Origin: Palsa-504 sp003136255
GTDB taxonomy: Bacteria > Actinomycetota > Actinomycetes > Streptosporangiales > Streptosporangiaceae
Direction: 5' to 3'
Length of the DNA: 28,816 bases
NCBI GenBank assembly: GCA_003136255.1
Contig: PLDT01000126.1
Span: forward strand, 1-28,816
Position 1 is the first letter of the stretch; each line of letters begins with the position of its first letter. The position numbers and the translations under genes are program-made. Shown here in pieces: positions 15,420 to 23,163 of the stretch. The notes under the pieces were generated by a model. That model did not search any database. It was not told where the DNA came from and saw only the letters and a program-made list of their open reading frames with translations.

Positions 15420-16634
15420 TCATACGAGGACACCGTGCCCGAGCACGTTCCAGATGTCGGCGACCGGCTTGTCCGTAGCCAGCTCACGGTACTCCGGATG
15501 CGGCGCCCCGATCACCAGCAGGTCCGACCGGGAGATCACCTCGTCCAGCGGCAGCAGTCCTGGGTCGACGGTCACGTACGGATCGGTGCACAGCACCGCG
15601 TCGGCCTTGAAGGCCAGGATCCGCTTGAGCTTGTACGACAGGCTCGACCTGATGTCGTCCGAGCCGCCCTTGAACGCCATCCCCAAAATGCCCACCGTCA
15701 TCGAGGCCAGGTCATAGCGCTGTCCGAGCCGGTGCACCACGTACAGGGGCAGGCCCTCGTTGATCGCCATCGCGGTGTGCCCGAGGGCGAAGTTGTTGTG
15801 GTTGAACGCGGCGAGCTGCATCGTGTCCTTGAACAGGCAGGGGCCGGCCGCGAAGCCCGCGGCCGGCATGTCGGCCGCCCGCGGGTAGTCCGCCGAGAGG
15901 CCCTGCCGGATCCGCTCGAAGTCCAGGCCCTGGTCGTTGGCCATCATGTACAGCTGGTTGGCGGTGGCGAACTTGATGTACCGCCACACGTTGGTGAACA
16001 ACTTGGCCAGCTCGGCCTCTTCGGGTGACATCGGGATCAGTGTGCTGGTCAGCATTCCGAACAGTTTCGAGGCACGGTCCAGTGCGGCCGGCGAGCGCGC
16101 GGAGACGATCTGCGGCAGCTCGTACAGCTCGGTCATGGCCTTGCCCTCGGCGATCCGCTCGGGGCAGAACGCGACCTCGATCTGCACGCCGAACCCGGCC
16201 ACCATCTTTTCCACCAGGGCGGTCACGCCGGGGTAGACGGTGCTGCGCAGGATCAGCAGCTGGCCGTCCCGCAGGTACTGGGTGCAGCCGGCGAGCGCGT
16301 TCGGGATCGCCGCCTGGTCCGGATTCAGGTGCTCGTCCACCGGGGTCCCGATCACCACCACCACGTGCTCGGCGGTGCCCACCATGGCGGGATCGGTCGA
16401 GGCCTCCAGCCGGCCGTCGGCCAGGACCCGCTGCAGGACCTCTTCCGCGCCCCGCTCCGCGAACGGCATCCGGCCCGCGTTCACCGTCTGCACCGCAGAG
16501 TCGCTGACGTCGTAGATGCCGACCCGCGCGCCACGGTCCGCGAAGGCGATGGCCAGTGGCAGGCCGACATGGCCACAGCCGCCGATCACCACGACCTGGC
16601 GGTCAAAGTGGCCAGATTCCGACGTACCCGTCAT
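15420..16634 (-). CDS. Nucleotide-sugar (UDP/GDP-sugar) 6-dehydrogenase
   Basis: This 404-residue enzyme of the UDP-glucose/GDP-mannose dehydrogenase family oxidises the C6 alcohol of a nucleotide sugar to a carboxylate using two NAD+. It has the Rossmann motif GGCGHVG (18-24), the VVVIGTPVDEH segment (92-102), CPERIAEGKAM (157-167), the catalytic-region lysine in AKLFTNVWRY (210-219), and GPCLFKDT with the nucleophile Cys266. GILGMAFKGGSDDIRSS marks the C-terminal UDP-binding domain. The form of the motifs is nearer the N-acetylhexosamine or WecC-like branch than plain UDP-glucose dehydrogenase, but I cannot fix the substrate. ATG 16634 follows GGAAGG by 6 nt; upstream in-frame codons lack support. 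It heads a four-gene operon. Confidence 0.88.
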   Translation of the reverse strand: MTGTSESGHFDRQVVVIGGCGHVGLPLAIAFADRGARVGIYDVSDSAVQTVNAGRMPFAERGAEEVLQRVLADGRLEASTDPAMVGTAEHVVVVIGTPVDEHLNPDQAAIPNALAGCTQYLRDGQLLILRSTVYPGVTALVEKMVAGFGVQIEVAFCPERIAEGKAMTELYELPQIVSARSPAALDRASKLFGMLTSTLIPMSPEEAELAKLFTNVWRYIKFATANQLYMMANDQGLDFERIRQGLSADYPRAADMPAAGFAAGPCLFKDTMQLAAFNHNNFALGHTAMAINEGLPLYVVHRLGQRYDLASMTVGILGMAFKGGSDDIRSSLSYKLKRILAFKADAVLCTDPYVTVDPGLLPLDEVISRSDLLVIGAPHPEYRELATDKPVADIWNVLGHGVLV

Positions 16635-16869
16635 CGCATGCCTTCCGATTTTACCGATTTGGCCGATTACTGATTTGGCCCCTGGCGGGTGGACCGGCAC
16701 CCGCTCGACGCCCCACCTTACCGCTACCCCCGTGTCGCAGCCGTTTCGTAACCGGCGTTCGCCCCGGGGCCCGGGCAAGCCATTGAGCTGTACAAGAGTA
16801 GCCGCAACGGTGCCGCTGCTACGCTCGGTCGACAGTAATGACGTCCGTCGGGCAGACGAGGAGTACACG
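16635..16869. promoter_or_regulatory. Divergent intergenic region between dehydrogenase operon and A2
   Basis: This 235-bp gap serves both the sugar operon (minus) and A2 (plus). Next to the dehydrogenase start is an unusually AT-rich tract with CCGATTT at 16645-16651 and 16654-16660, CCGATTA at 16663-16669, and a 9-bp direct repeat GATTTGGCC at 16656-16664 and 16672-16680. Toward A2, TACGCT at 16820-16825 could be a -10, with no good -35. A2 has a strong GAGGAG 6 nt before its ATG. No gene is seen in the gap. Confidence 0.4.
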
Positions 16870-18609
16870 ATGGGTGGTTCCGAGTTGGAAACACCCATTG
16901 CCGAAACCGGGACCACGCCCGCCTCGCACGCCCGGCCCGCCGCGGCTTGGCCGCGCCGCTGGGCCTGGCCGGTGCTGTTCGTCGCGGCGGGCCTGGCGCT
17001 GTTCGCCGCCTACCTGCGGCAGGCGCAGACCGTCCCGGTCATGTCGGACGGAGCCTCCAACGCGCTCCAGGCCTGGGATCTGCTACACGGCAACGTGCTG
17101 CTGCGGGGCTGGACGATGTCGGACGTCTCGTTCTACACCACCGAGATCCCGCAGTACATGCTGGTAGAACTGGCCCACGGGCTGAACGCCGACGTGGTGC
17201 ACATCGCCGCGGCGATGAGCTACACGCTGCTCGTGCTGGGCGCGGCGCTGCTGGCCCGGGGTCGTTCGTCTGGACGCGAGGGCGCGGTCCGCATGCTGGT
17301 CGCGGCCGGGATCATGCTGGCGCCGTCCCTCGGGACGGGCACCGTCACGCTCCTGTCCAACCCCGACCACACCGGTACCCAGGTCCCGATGCTGGTGATC
17401 TGGCTGATCCTGGACCGTGTTGGCCCGGGGGGGACGACCCCCCCCAAACCCCCGCCGCTCCTGGGGGGAAGCCTTTTCCCTCAGACCCCCTCGGCCCCCC
17501 CAAACCCCCCCGCGAGGAGGGAATGGTGGGTGCCGGCCGCGGTGACGGTGTTGCTGGCCTGGGTGCAGGTCGGCGATCCGCTGGTCCTGTACGAGGGAGT
17601 CGTGCCGCTGGCGCTGGTGTGCGCGATCCGGATACTCCGGCGGCGTGGCTCGCTGGCGGAGAACTGGTACGAGTTGTCGCTGGCGGCCGGGGCGGTGGTC
17701 TCGGCCGGCGTGGCGTGGGTCGCGCTCAAGGTCATCAACCGGCTCGGCGGGTTCGCGGTCCGGCCGCCCGCCGTGGCGTTCGCGCACCTGGACCACCTGC
17801 CCGCCAACGCGTGGGTCACGGTGCAGAGCGTGCTGCTGCTGTTCGGCGCGGATTTCGCCGGGGGGCAGCGCGCCGCGCACATCGGTCTCGCGGTAGTGCA
17901 CCTGGCCGGGGTCGCGCTGGCGGCCTGGGCCGTCGGCCGGGCCCTGCGCCGGTTCGGTACCGAGGATCTGGTGGTGCAGGTGCTGACCGTGGCGCTGATC
18001 GTGCTGCTGGCGGCCTATGTGGTGCGGGGAAACCCGAACGTGCGCGGCAGCACGCACGAGATCGCCGGGGTGCTGCCGATCGGCGCGGTGCTGGCGGGCC
18101 GGCTGCTGGGCGGGACCCTGGCCCGCGGCCGGCTGCTGATCCCGGCGCTGGCGGTGATCCTGGGTTGCTACGCCGGGATCGAGGTGCACAACGCGGTCCA
18201 GCCGCGCCCGTCCGATCCCAACGCGCAGGTCGCGGCGTGGCTGACGGCCCATCACCTTACCTACGGGCTGGGCGATTACTGGAACGCCAACGCCATGACG
18301 GTGGACGGCGCTAACCGGGTCCAGGTCAGATCCGTCAGCCGGATCGGCGACAAGCTCGTCTACCGGCCCTGGGAGTCCGAGAACTCCTGGTATGACCCGG
18401 CGCAGCACAATGCCACGTTCCTGGTCACCCCCGGACCGGCCAACGCATGCTCACCCGGCACCCCGGCCGGGTGGGAGGCCGCCGCTCGCGGCACCTTCGG
18501 ACCGCCGTCCGGGACCTACCGGGTAGCCGGGTTCATCATCTTGGTCTGGCACAAGAACCTGCTGCCGGATCTGACCACGAAACCGCCGCACGGCCCGGTC
18601 CAGTGCTGA
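16870..18609 (+). CDS. Polytopic membrane protein, family A copy 2 (GT-C-like), with GC-rich in-frame insertion
   Basis: This 579-residue membrane protein is paralogous to A1 and A3. It shares the first-loop layout VPVMSDGASNALQAWDLLHG, the DVSFYTTEIPQY motif, the WVQVGDPLVLY segment, HEIAGVLPIGAVLAGR and a soluble C-terminal region with YGLGDYW and SWYDP. It is the most divergent of the three in the first loop (VMSDGAS against ENSDQAN). About 31 extra residues rich in Pro and Gly (about 184-215) are inserted after the LILDR segment where A1 and A3 have only a few; they are encoded by a run of G and C homopolymers. The frame is intact on both sides. ATG 16870 follows GAGGAG by 6 nt. It is divergent from the sugar operon and converges with A3, with 6 bp between the stops. 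Confidence 0.72.
   Translation: MGGSELETPIAETGTTPASHARPAAAWPRRWAWPVLFVAAGLALFAAYLRQAQTVPVMSDGASNALQAWDLLHGNVLLRGWTMSDVSFYTTEIPQYMLVELAHGLNADVVHIAAAMSYTLLVLGAALLARGRSSGREGAVRMLVAAGIMLAPSLGTGTVTLLSNPDHTGTQVPMLVIWLILDRVGPGGTTPPKPPPLLGGSLFPQTPSAPPNPPARREWWVPAAVTVLLAWVQVGDPLVLYEGVVPLALVCAIRILRRRGSLAENWYELSLAAGAVVSAGVAWVALKVINRLGGFAVRPPAVAFAHLDHLPANAWVTVQSVLLLFGADFAGGQRAAHIGLAVVHLAGVALAAWAVGRALRRFGTEDLVVQVLTVALIVLLAAYVVRGNPNVRGSTHEIAGVLPIGAVLAGRLLGGTLARGRLLIPALAVILGCYAGIEVHNAVQPRPSDPNAQVAAWLTAHHLTYGLGDYWNANAMTVDGANRVQVRSVSRIGDKLVYRPWESENSWYDPAQHNATFLVTPGPANACSPGTPAGWEAAARGTFGPPSGTYRVAGFIILVWHKNLLPDLTTKPPHGPVQC
17424..17516 (+). repeat. GC-homopolymer insertion element inside A2
   Basis: This stretch of about 93 bp interrupts A2 relative to A1 and A3. 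It starts with seven G (17427-17433), ACGA, then eight C (17438-17445), which can fold into a 7-bp hairpin. AAACCCCC follows, and the same C-run-AAA-C-run pattern returns at 17494-17511. A GGGGGG run lies between them at 17463-17468. It looks like a small dispersed palindromic element of the kind seen in high-GC actinobacteria. I see no second full copy in this window, so its repeat status is inferred. Confidence 0.5.
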
Positions 18610-18620
18610 GCCCGCTCAGC
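18605..18620. terminator. Inverted repeat over the convergent stop codons of A2 and A3
   Basis: GCTGAGC-CC-GCTCAGC is a perfect 7-bp inverted repeat; physically a 6-bp stem with a CCCG loop is likelier. The TGA of A2 (18607-18609) and the TGA of A3 (complement of 18616-18618) lie in its two arms. No T-run follows, so termination activity is uncertain. Confidence 0.4.
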
Positions 18621-20286
18621 GCGGGATGCTGGCCAGGAGGTTGCGGTCCCACACCATGACCGTGTAGGGACCGAAGTTGTACACCTGAGCGGGGCGGCCG
18701 AAGTACTTGCTGATCAGCGCGCGCGGTTCCCAGTTGTTCGTGAAGCCCGGCGTGCTGGACAGCACGACGAAGTTGGCCTGCTGGGCGGCCGGGTCGTACC
18801 ACGCGGGCTTGGCCAGCCACAGGTCCGGCCCCAGCGTCGGCTTCAGCAGCGCCCTGACCTTGACCTGGCCGTCGGTCTGGACCGTGACGATGCTGCTCTC
18901 CCAGTAGCCGCCCAGGCCGTAGCGCAGGTGATGAGCCTGCAGCCAGGACGCGACCCGCGCGAAGGCCGGAGGCGAGGCCGGCTGGACCACGTCGTGCGCC
19001 AGACCTCCCAGATAACCGGCCAGGACCACCACCCCCGCCCCGTACGCGACAGCCCGTGCGCGGCGCGCCAGCCCGGCGGCCCGCGCGCCCTCGGCCTGGG
19101 CGCCCGCGGCCTGCGGACCGGCCAGCATCCGCGCGGCCAGCGCCGCCCCGAACGGCGCGACCACGGCGATCTCGTGCGGGCCTTCCGAGCCCGCGCTGGT
19201 CACCACGAACAGCCCGATGTTGAGCACGATGGCCACGCCCAGGACCTGGTCGATCAGGGCGGCACCGGCGAAGAACCGCCAGGCCAGCAACAGCAGGGCC
19301 AGGCCCACCACGGCCAGGCTCACCATGTGGAGCAACGCGGTGTAGTAGGGGCCCCCGGCTAGCCCGCGGTAGTCGGCTCCGAAGATCTGCGGCAAGGCCC
19401 ACAGCGAGTGCAGGTTCGCCGGGATGTCGTGCATCGTGAATTTAAAGGGCACCGGGCTCAGGATGTAGCCGCCCAGGGCCCGGAGCACCCGCTCGGCGAC
19501 CCAGGCCAGTCCGGCCGCGACGCCCGCCGCGGCGATCAGGGACAGCTCGTGCGTGCGCCCGGCGAGGCCGCGGGACAGGCTGCGCTCGCGGACGGCGGCT
19601 TGCAGGACCCGCAGGGCGCAGACCACAGCCAGCGGCACCACCCCGACGACGAGCACTATTTGGTCCGCGACGAGCACCCAGGCCAGCCCGAGCCCGGTCA
19701 GCACCGGCACCCACCACCGCTGCGGGGCTCGGTCAAGGAGCAGCCAGATGAGCAGGACCGGGATCGCGGTGCCGATGTGGCCGACGGTCAGGATCAGGGC
19801 GGTCACGCCGACGCCGAGCTGCGGCGCCAGGATGATCCCGGCCGCGATCGCCATCGCGATCACCGCGGCGCGGCTGGTGAACCCGCCCCGGGCCAGCAGC
19901 ACGGCGAGCAGGACCACCAGCGTGTAGGTCATCGCCGCCGCGATGTGAGCGGTGTTCGCGTGCACGCCGAAGAAGATCTCCAGCAGGGCATACTGCGGCA
20001 GCTCGGTGGTGTAGAACGACACGTCGGTCAGGTACCACCCGTGCAGCAGCAGGTTGCCGTGCAGCATGTCCGAGGCCACGAGCAGGATGTTGGCCTGGTC
20101 GGAGTTCTCCGGCACGGTCCGCGACAGCCTGAGGTAGACGGCGAACAGGGCCAGCCCGGCCACGATGAACGCGGCTACCTCGACCCAGCGGCGACGCCGG
20201 GCCGACCACTGCGATGGCGTGCTACCGGGCCCGGCCGCCTCGTCGGACGGGGGTTCCGTCTCGGGTCCCGCGCGGAGCACGCCCAT
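18616..20286 (-). CDS. Polytopic membrane protein, family A copy 3 (GT-C-like)
   Basis: This 556-residue membrane protein is the third family A member. It has a charged cytoplasmic N-terminus, a first helix at about 37-52, and a first loop reading RTVPENSDQANILLVASD, then LLHGWYLTDVSFYTTELPQY, nearly the same as A1. WVLVADQIVLVVG, HEIAVVAPFGAALAAR, YGLGGYWESSIVTV and WYDP complete the family signatures. The C-terminal soluble part ends YTVMVWDRNLLASIPR, matching the A1 end. ATG 20286 has only a weak CGGA upstream. It is divergent from family-B copy 2, just as A1 is from B1, which points to duplication of the whole divergent pair. A GT-C sugar transferase role is an inference from topology and context. 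Confidence 0.72.
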   Translation of the reverse strand: MGVLRAGPETEPPSDEAAGPGSTPSQWSARRRRWVEVAAFIVAGLALFAVYLRLSRTVPENSDQANILLVASDMLHGNLLLHGWYLTDVSFYTTELPQYALLEIFFGVHANTAHIAAAMTYTLVVLLAVLLARGGFTSRAAVIAMAIAAGIILAPQLGVGVTALILTVGHIGTAIPVLLIWLLLDRAPQRWWVPVLTGLGLAWVLVADQIVLVVGVVPLAVVCALRVLQAAVRERSLSRGLAGRTHELSLIAAAGVAAGLAWVAERVLRALGGYILSPVPFKFTMHDIPANLHSLWALPQIFGADYRGLAGGPYYTALLHMVSLAVVGLALLLLAWRFFAGAALIDQVLGVAIVLNIGLFVVTSAGSEGPHEIAVVAPFGAALAARMLAGPQAAGAQAEGARAAGLARRARAVAYGAGVVVLAGYLGGLAHDVVQPASPPAFARVASWLQAHHLRYGLGGYWESSIVTVQTDGQVKVRALLKPTLGPDLWLAKPAWYDPAAQQANFVVLSSTPGFTNNWEPRALISKYFGRPAQVYNFGPYTVMVWDRNLLASIPR

Positions 20287-20463
20287 GAAATCCGGAGTTT
20301 AGCTGAACGACCGGCGGATGGACCGGCTCATCACTTTCACTGCGATTCCGCATGCTAGCTTCAGCTTTCCCACTAGCGCAGACGCGTCACGCGCGCTACA
20401 GTCTCGCCAACACAGCGCGGCGGTATGTCTTGGCCTGGCCCGCCCTTCCCGAAGGAATGGACG
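20287..20463. promoter_or_regulatory. Divergent intergenic region between A3 and B2
   Basis: This 177-bp region matches in position the 110-bp gap between A1 and B1. TACAGT at 20397-20402 is a TANNNT box that could serve B2. GAAGGA lies 7-8 nt before the B2 ATG. Apart from these I see no structured element or gene. Confidence 0.35.
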
Positions 20464-21687
20464 ATGCCTGGTCAGGAGCTCGTGGTGGCTCGCGCTCGGG
20501 TCGCCAACGCCGTCATGCCGGATGGCCCGGAACTTCCTTTGCCTGGCGGCGTGATCACGTCCGCCGATCCGGCTGGCGGGGGCGACCGGCCGGGGCCCGG
20601 ATCGCTCCTGACGCGTACCGACAGGCCTATCATCCCGGGCCTGATCGCCTTGCTGGCCGCCCTGGCCTTCGTGCTGGCTCGCTGGCAGACGTGGGCCCAG
20701 GGCAACATCGGCCGGTTCATCCTGGTCGGGCGGCANNGGCCCATCGCCTACGGCATCAGGGTCGACCAGCCCTACCGGTACATGCGGATCGGTTATCCCT
20801 GGCTGACCTGGCTGATCTCCGTCGGCCAGCATGTGCTGGTGCCCGTCATGCTGGTCGTGATCAACGTCGCCGCCATCGGGGTCATGGGCTATCTCGGCGG
20901 GGTGTTCGCCCGGCAGGGCGGCCGGCACGCGCTGGCCGGGCTGGTGCTGCCCGCCTACTTCGGCCTGATCACCAGCCTGTCCAGGGATACGGCCGAGCCG
21001 CTCGCCGCCGCCTGCCTGCTGGCCGGGTTGCTGGCCATCCGGGCGCGCCGACCCGTGCTCGCTGGCCTGCTGCTGGCCTACGGCGCGTTGACCAGGGAAT
21101 CGGTCATGGTCGCGGTGGCCGCCGTGGCCATCGTCGATTTCATCGGCGTCATCCGCCGCCGGCGCTCCGTGCGGCCCGGCCGCGACGACCTGGTCTGGGC
21201 CCTTCCGACCGCGGCCTTCGTGGCCTGGCAGGTCGTGGTGAAGGCGGCCGTCGGCCGTTTCCCGCTGCTGGTCGACGCGAATGGGAACACCGGATCACCG
21301 TTTATTACGCCGATCAAGGCGGTGGAGCACAATCTCGCGTATATCAACCTGCACCATTTCGAACAGTACGACCTGTGGTTCACCGAACTTGCCATCGTCG
21401 TCCTGCTCGCGGTCGCTGCGCTGCTCTGCCTGCGGTCCACGAACGCGCCCGGGCATGAGCGGCTGGCGTTGGTCCTCTACATGATCGAGATCTGCGTCGT
21501 CTCGCCGAGTACCTGGTACAGCCTCGACGCCGACCTGCGGTCCTTCATCGAGGTGTACCTGCTGGCCGCGATCATCCTGCTGGGCGCGCCCCGGCATCAC
21601 CTGCGAGCGTGGGCGCTGCCCGCGCTCGAGGTACTCCTGATCCCGGCGCTCATTGACGTCACGCAGCGCAGGCTGGTCGGATCGTAA
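20464..21687 (+). CDS. Polytopic membrane protein, family B copy 2 (GT-C-like), interrupted by an assembly gap
   Basis: This is the paralogue of B1, 407 codons as assembled. Shared blocks include RPIIPGLIALLAALAF, FVLARWQTWAQG, RYMRIGYPWLTWLI, SLSRDTAEPLAAA and ALTRESVM. After FILVGR the sequence meets two N bases and resumes at PIAYGIRVDQ, whereas B1 has about 34 more residues there, including the GYDGQFYYRLALDP motif. The reading frame resumes correctly, so the gap is probably about 100 bp of unsequenced DNA rather than a natural deletion. ATG 20464 is chosen over the ATG 39 nt upstream because AAGGA lies 7 nt before it. It is divergent from A3 and converges with the aldehyde dehydrogenase gene. 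As assembled the protein lacks its likely active-site loop. Confidence 0.7.
   Translation: MPGQELVVARARVANAVMPDGPELPLPGGVITSADPAGGGDRPGPGSLLTRTDRPIIPGLIALLAALAFVLARWQTWAQGNIGRFILVGRXXPIAYGIRVDQPYRYMRIGYPWLTWLISVGQHVLVPVMLVVINVAAIGVMGYLGGVFARQGGRHALAGLVLPAYFGLITSLSRDTAEPLAAACLLAGLLAIRARRPVLAGLLLAYGALTRESVMVAVAAVAIVDFIGVIRRRRSVRPGRDDLVWALPTAAFVAWQVVVKAAVGRFPLLVDANGNTGSPFITPIKAVEHNLAYINLHHFEQYDLWFTELAIVVLLAVAALLCLRSTNAPGHERLALVLYMIEICVVSPSTWYSLDADLRSFIEVYLLAAIILLGAPRHHLRAWALPALEVLLIPALIDVTQRRLVGS
20736..20737. other. Assembly gap (two N bases)
   Basis: Two undetermined bases mark a contig join inside B2. Alignment by eye with B1 suggests about 100 bp are missing, so all coordinates to the right are likely offset from the true chromosome by that amount. 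Confidence 0.85.
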
Positions 21688-21705
21688 CCAGCCGCACGCC
21701 GGAAG

Positions 21706-23163
21706 TCACCAGTTGGTCGCGATGTACTTGGTCTCGGTGAACTCCAGGAGCCCCTCGTGCGCGCCCTCGCGGCCGATGCCGGACTGCTTCACGCCGCCGA
21801 ACGGGGCCGCCGGGTCCGATACCAGGCCGCGGTTGAGCCCGACCATGCCGGCTTCCAGCGCCTCGCACACCCGCAGGCCGCGGCCCAGGTCCCGGGTGTA
21901 GACGTAGGAGACAAGCCCGAACTCGGTGTCGTTGGCCCAGTTGACGACGTCCGCTTCGGCGGTAAACCGGACCATCGGCGCCACTGGGCCGAAGATCTCG
22001 GTGCCGAGGATGCTCGCGTCCGCCGGGACCTGGTCGATCAGGGTCGGCTGGTAGAAGTAACCGCGCCGGTCCGGCGCCCGGCCGCCGGTGACCACCTTGG
22101 CACCGTCCACGGTGGCGGACTCGACGAGCTCGGCCACCTTCGACCGAGTGGGCTCGTTGACCAGCGGGCCCACGTCGGTGCCCTCGTCCAGGCCCGGCCC
22201 GACGATCATGCGATCCAGGCGGGCCGCGAACGCCCGGCTGAACTCGTCGGCGACCGCCTCGTGCACGTAGAAGCGGTTGGCCGCGGTGCAGGCCTCGCCG
22301 CCGTTACGCATCTTGGCGATCAGCGCCCCCTCGACGGCGGCGTCGATGTCCGCGTCCTCGAAGATGATGAACGGCGCGTTACCGCCGAGTTCCATCGAAC
22401 AGTTCACCACGGCGTCGGCTGCCTCGCGCAGCAGGACCCGGCCCACCTCGGTGGATCCGGTGAAGGACAGCTTGCGGACCCGCGGGTCGTGCAGCATGGC
22501 CGACACCAGCGCGCCCGACTTCCGCGAGGTCAGCACGTTGACTACTCCGTCCGGCGCGCCCGCCTGGGCCAGCAGGTCGGCGATGTACAGCGCGGTCAGC
22601 GGCGTCTCCGAGGCCGGCTTGAGCACGACCGTGCAGCCCGCGGCCAGCGCCGGGCCGATCTTGCGGGTGGCCATGGCGGCGGGGAAGTTCCACGGCGTGA
22701 CGAGCACCGAGACACCGACCGGCTGGCGCATGACCAGGATCTTGTTGGCTCCGGACGGAGCCTGCATCAGCACGCCCTCCATCCGGACCGCCTCTTCGGC
22801 GTACCAGCGGAAGAACTCGGCCGAGTAGGCCGCCTCGGCCTTGGCGTCGCGCAGCGCCTTGCCGTTCTCGGTGGTCATGAGCCTGGCCAGCGCGTCCGCG
22901 TTCTCGGTCATCAGCTCGAAGGTCCGGCGCAGGATTTCCGCGCGCTGGCGCGGCGGGGTCGCCGCCCAGCCGGGCAGCGCGTCCTGGGCCGCGGTGACCG
23001 CGTCGAGCGCGTCCTCCACGGTCCCGTCGGCCACCTCGGCCACCGCGTCCTCCGTGGACGGGTCGATCACCGGCAGCGTGCCGCCGCCCCGCCCGCCGGT
23101 CCACTCCCCGCCGATCAGCAGGCCCGTGGGTACTTCAATGCCGACTAGGTTGGCGCTCACCAT
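21706..23163 (-). CDS. NAD(P)-dependent aldehyde dehydrogenase, succinate-semialdehyde dehydrogenase type
   Basis: This 485-residue cytosolic enzyme oxidises an aldehyde to a carboxylic acid. It has the class signatures VTPWNFP with Asn159, LKPASETP with Lys182, SFTGSTEVG (233-241), ELGGNAP with Glu258, NGGEACTAANRFYV with the nucleophile Cys292, and FGGVKQSGIGREG near the C-terminus. The last motif and overall length favour the GabD (succinate or glutarate semialdehyde) group, but related substrates cannot be excluded. The ATG at 23163 (or GTG 23160, which has the better GGAGG spacing) overlaps the end of the E1-beta gene by 7 bp, so the two are translationally coupled. It is the last gene of the five-gene catabolic operon and may oxidise an aldehyde released in that pathway. 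Confidence 0.9.
   Translation of the reverse strand: MVSANLVGIEVPTGLLIGGEWTGGRGGGTLPVIDPSTEDAVAEVADGTVEDALDAVTAAQDALPGWAATPPRQRAEILRRTFELMTENADALARLMTTENGKALRDAKAEAAYSAEFFRWYAEEAVRMEGVLMQAPSGANKILVMRQPVGVSVLVTPWNFPAAMATRKIGPALAAGCTVVLKPASETPLTALYIADLLAQAGAPDGVVNVLTSRKSGALVSAMLHDPRVRKLSFTGSTEVGRVLLREAADAVVNCSMELGGNAPFIIFEDADIDAAVEGALIAKMRNGGEACTAANRFYVHEAVADEFSRAFAARLDRMIVGPGLDEGTDVGPLVNEPTRSKVAELVESATVDGAKVVTGGRAPDRRGYFYQPTLIDQVPADASILGTEIFGPVAPMVRFTAEADVVNWANDTEFGLVSYVYTRDLGRGLRVCEALEAGMVGLNRGLVSDPAAPFGGVKQSGIGREGAHEGLLEFTETKYIATNW

Noticed and set aside
14490..16028. 512-codon plus-strand open frame across the GT2 and dehydrogenase genes
   Set aside because: It is antisense to two conserved enzymes, low in complexity and without a recognisable domain.
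16648..16653. TAAAAT as a -10 box for the nucleotide-sugar dehydrogenase operon
   Set aside because: The start would fall within the GGAAGG ribosome-binding site, leaving it unusable, so this near-consensus match is probably chance.
17419..17525. Possible frameshift in A2 at the G and C homopolymers
   Set aside because: The frame before and after matches A1 and A3, so as written the insertion is in frame. A sequencing error in a run would break the alignment.
17083..18408. 441-codon minus-strand open frame inside A2
   Set aside because: The plus-strand A2 protein aligns with two paralogues and has a strong ribosome-binding site; the antisense frame has neither support.
21757..23148. 463-codon plus-strand open frame across the aldehyde dehydrogenase gene
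   Set aside because: It mirrors a full-length aldehyde dehydrogenase with all catalytic residues on the minus strand.
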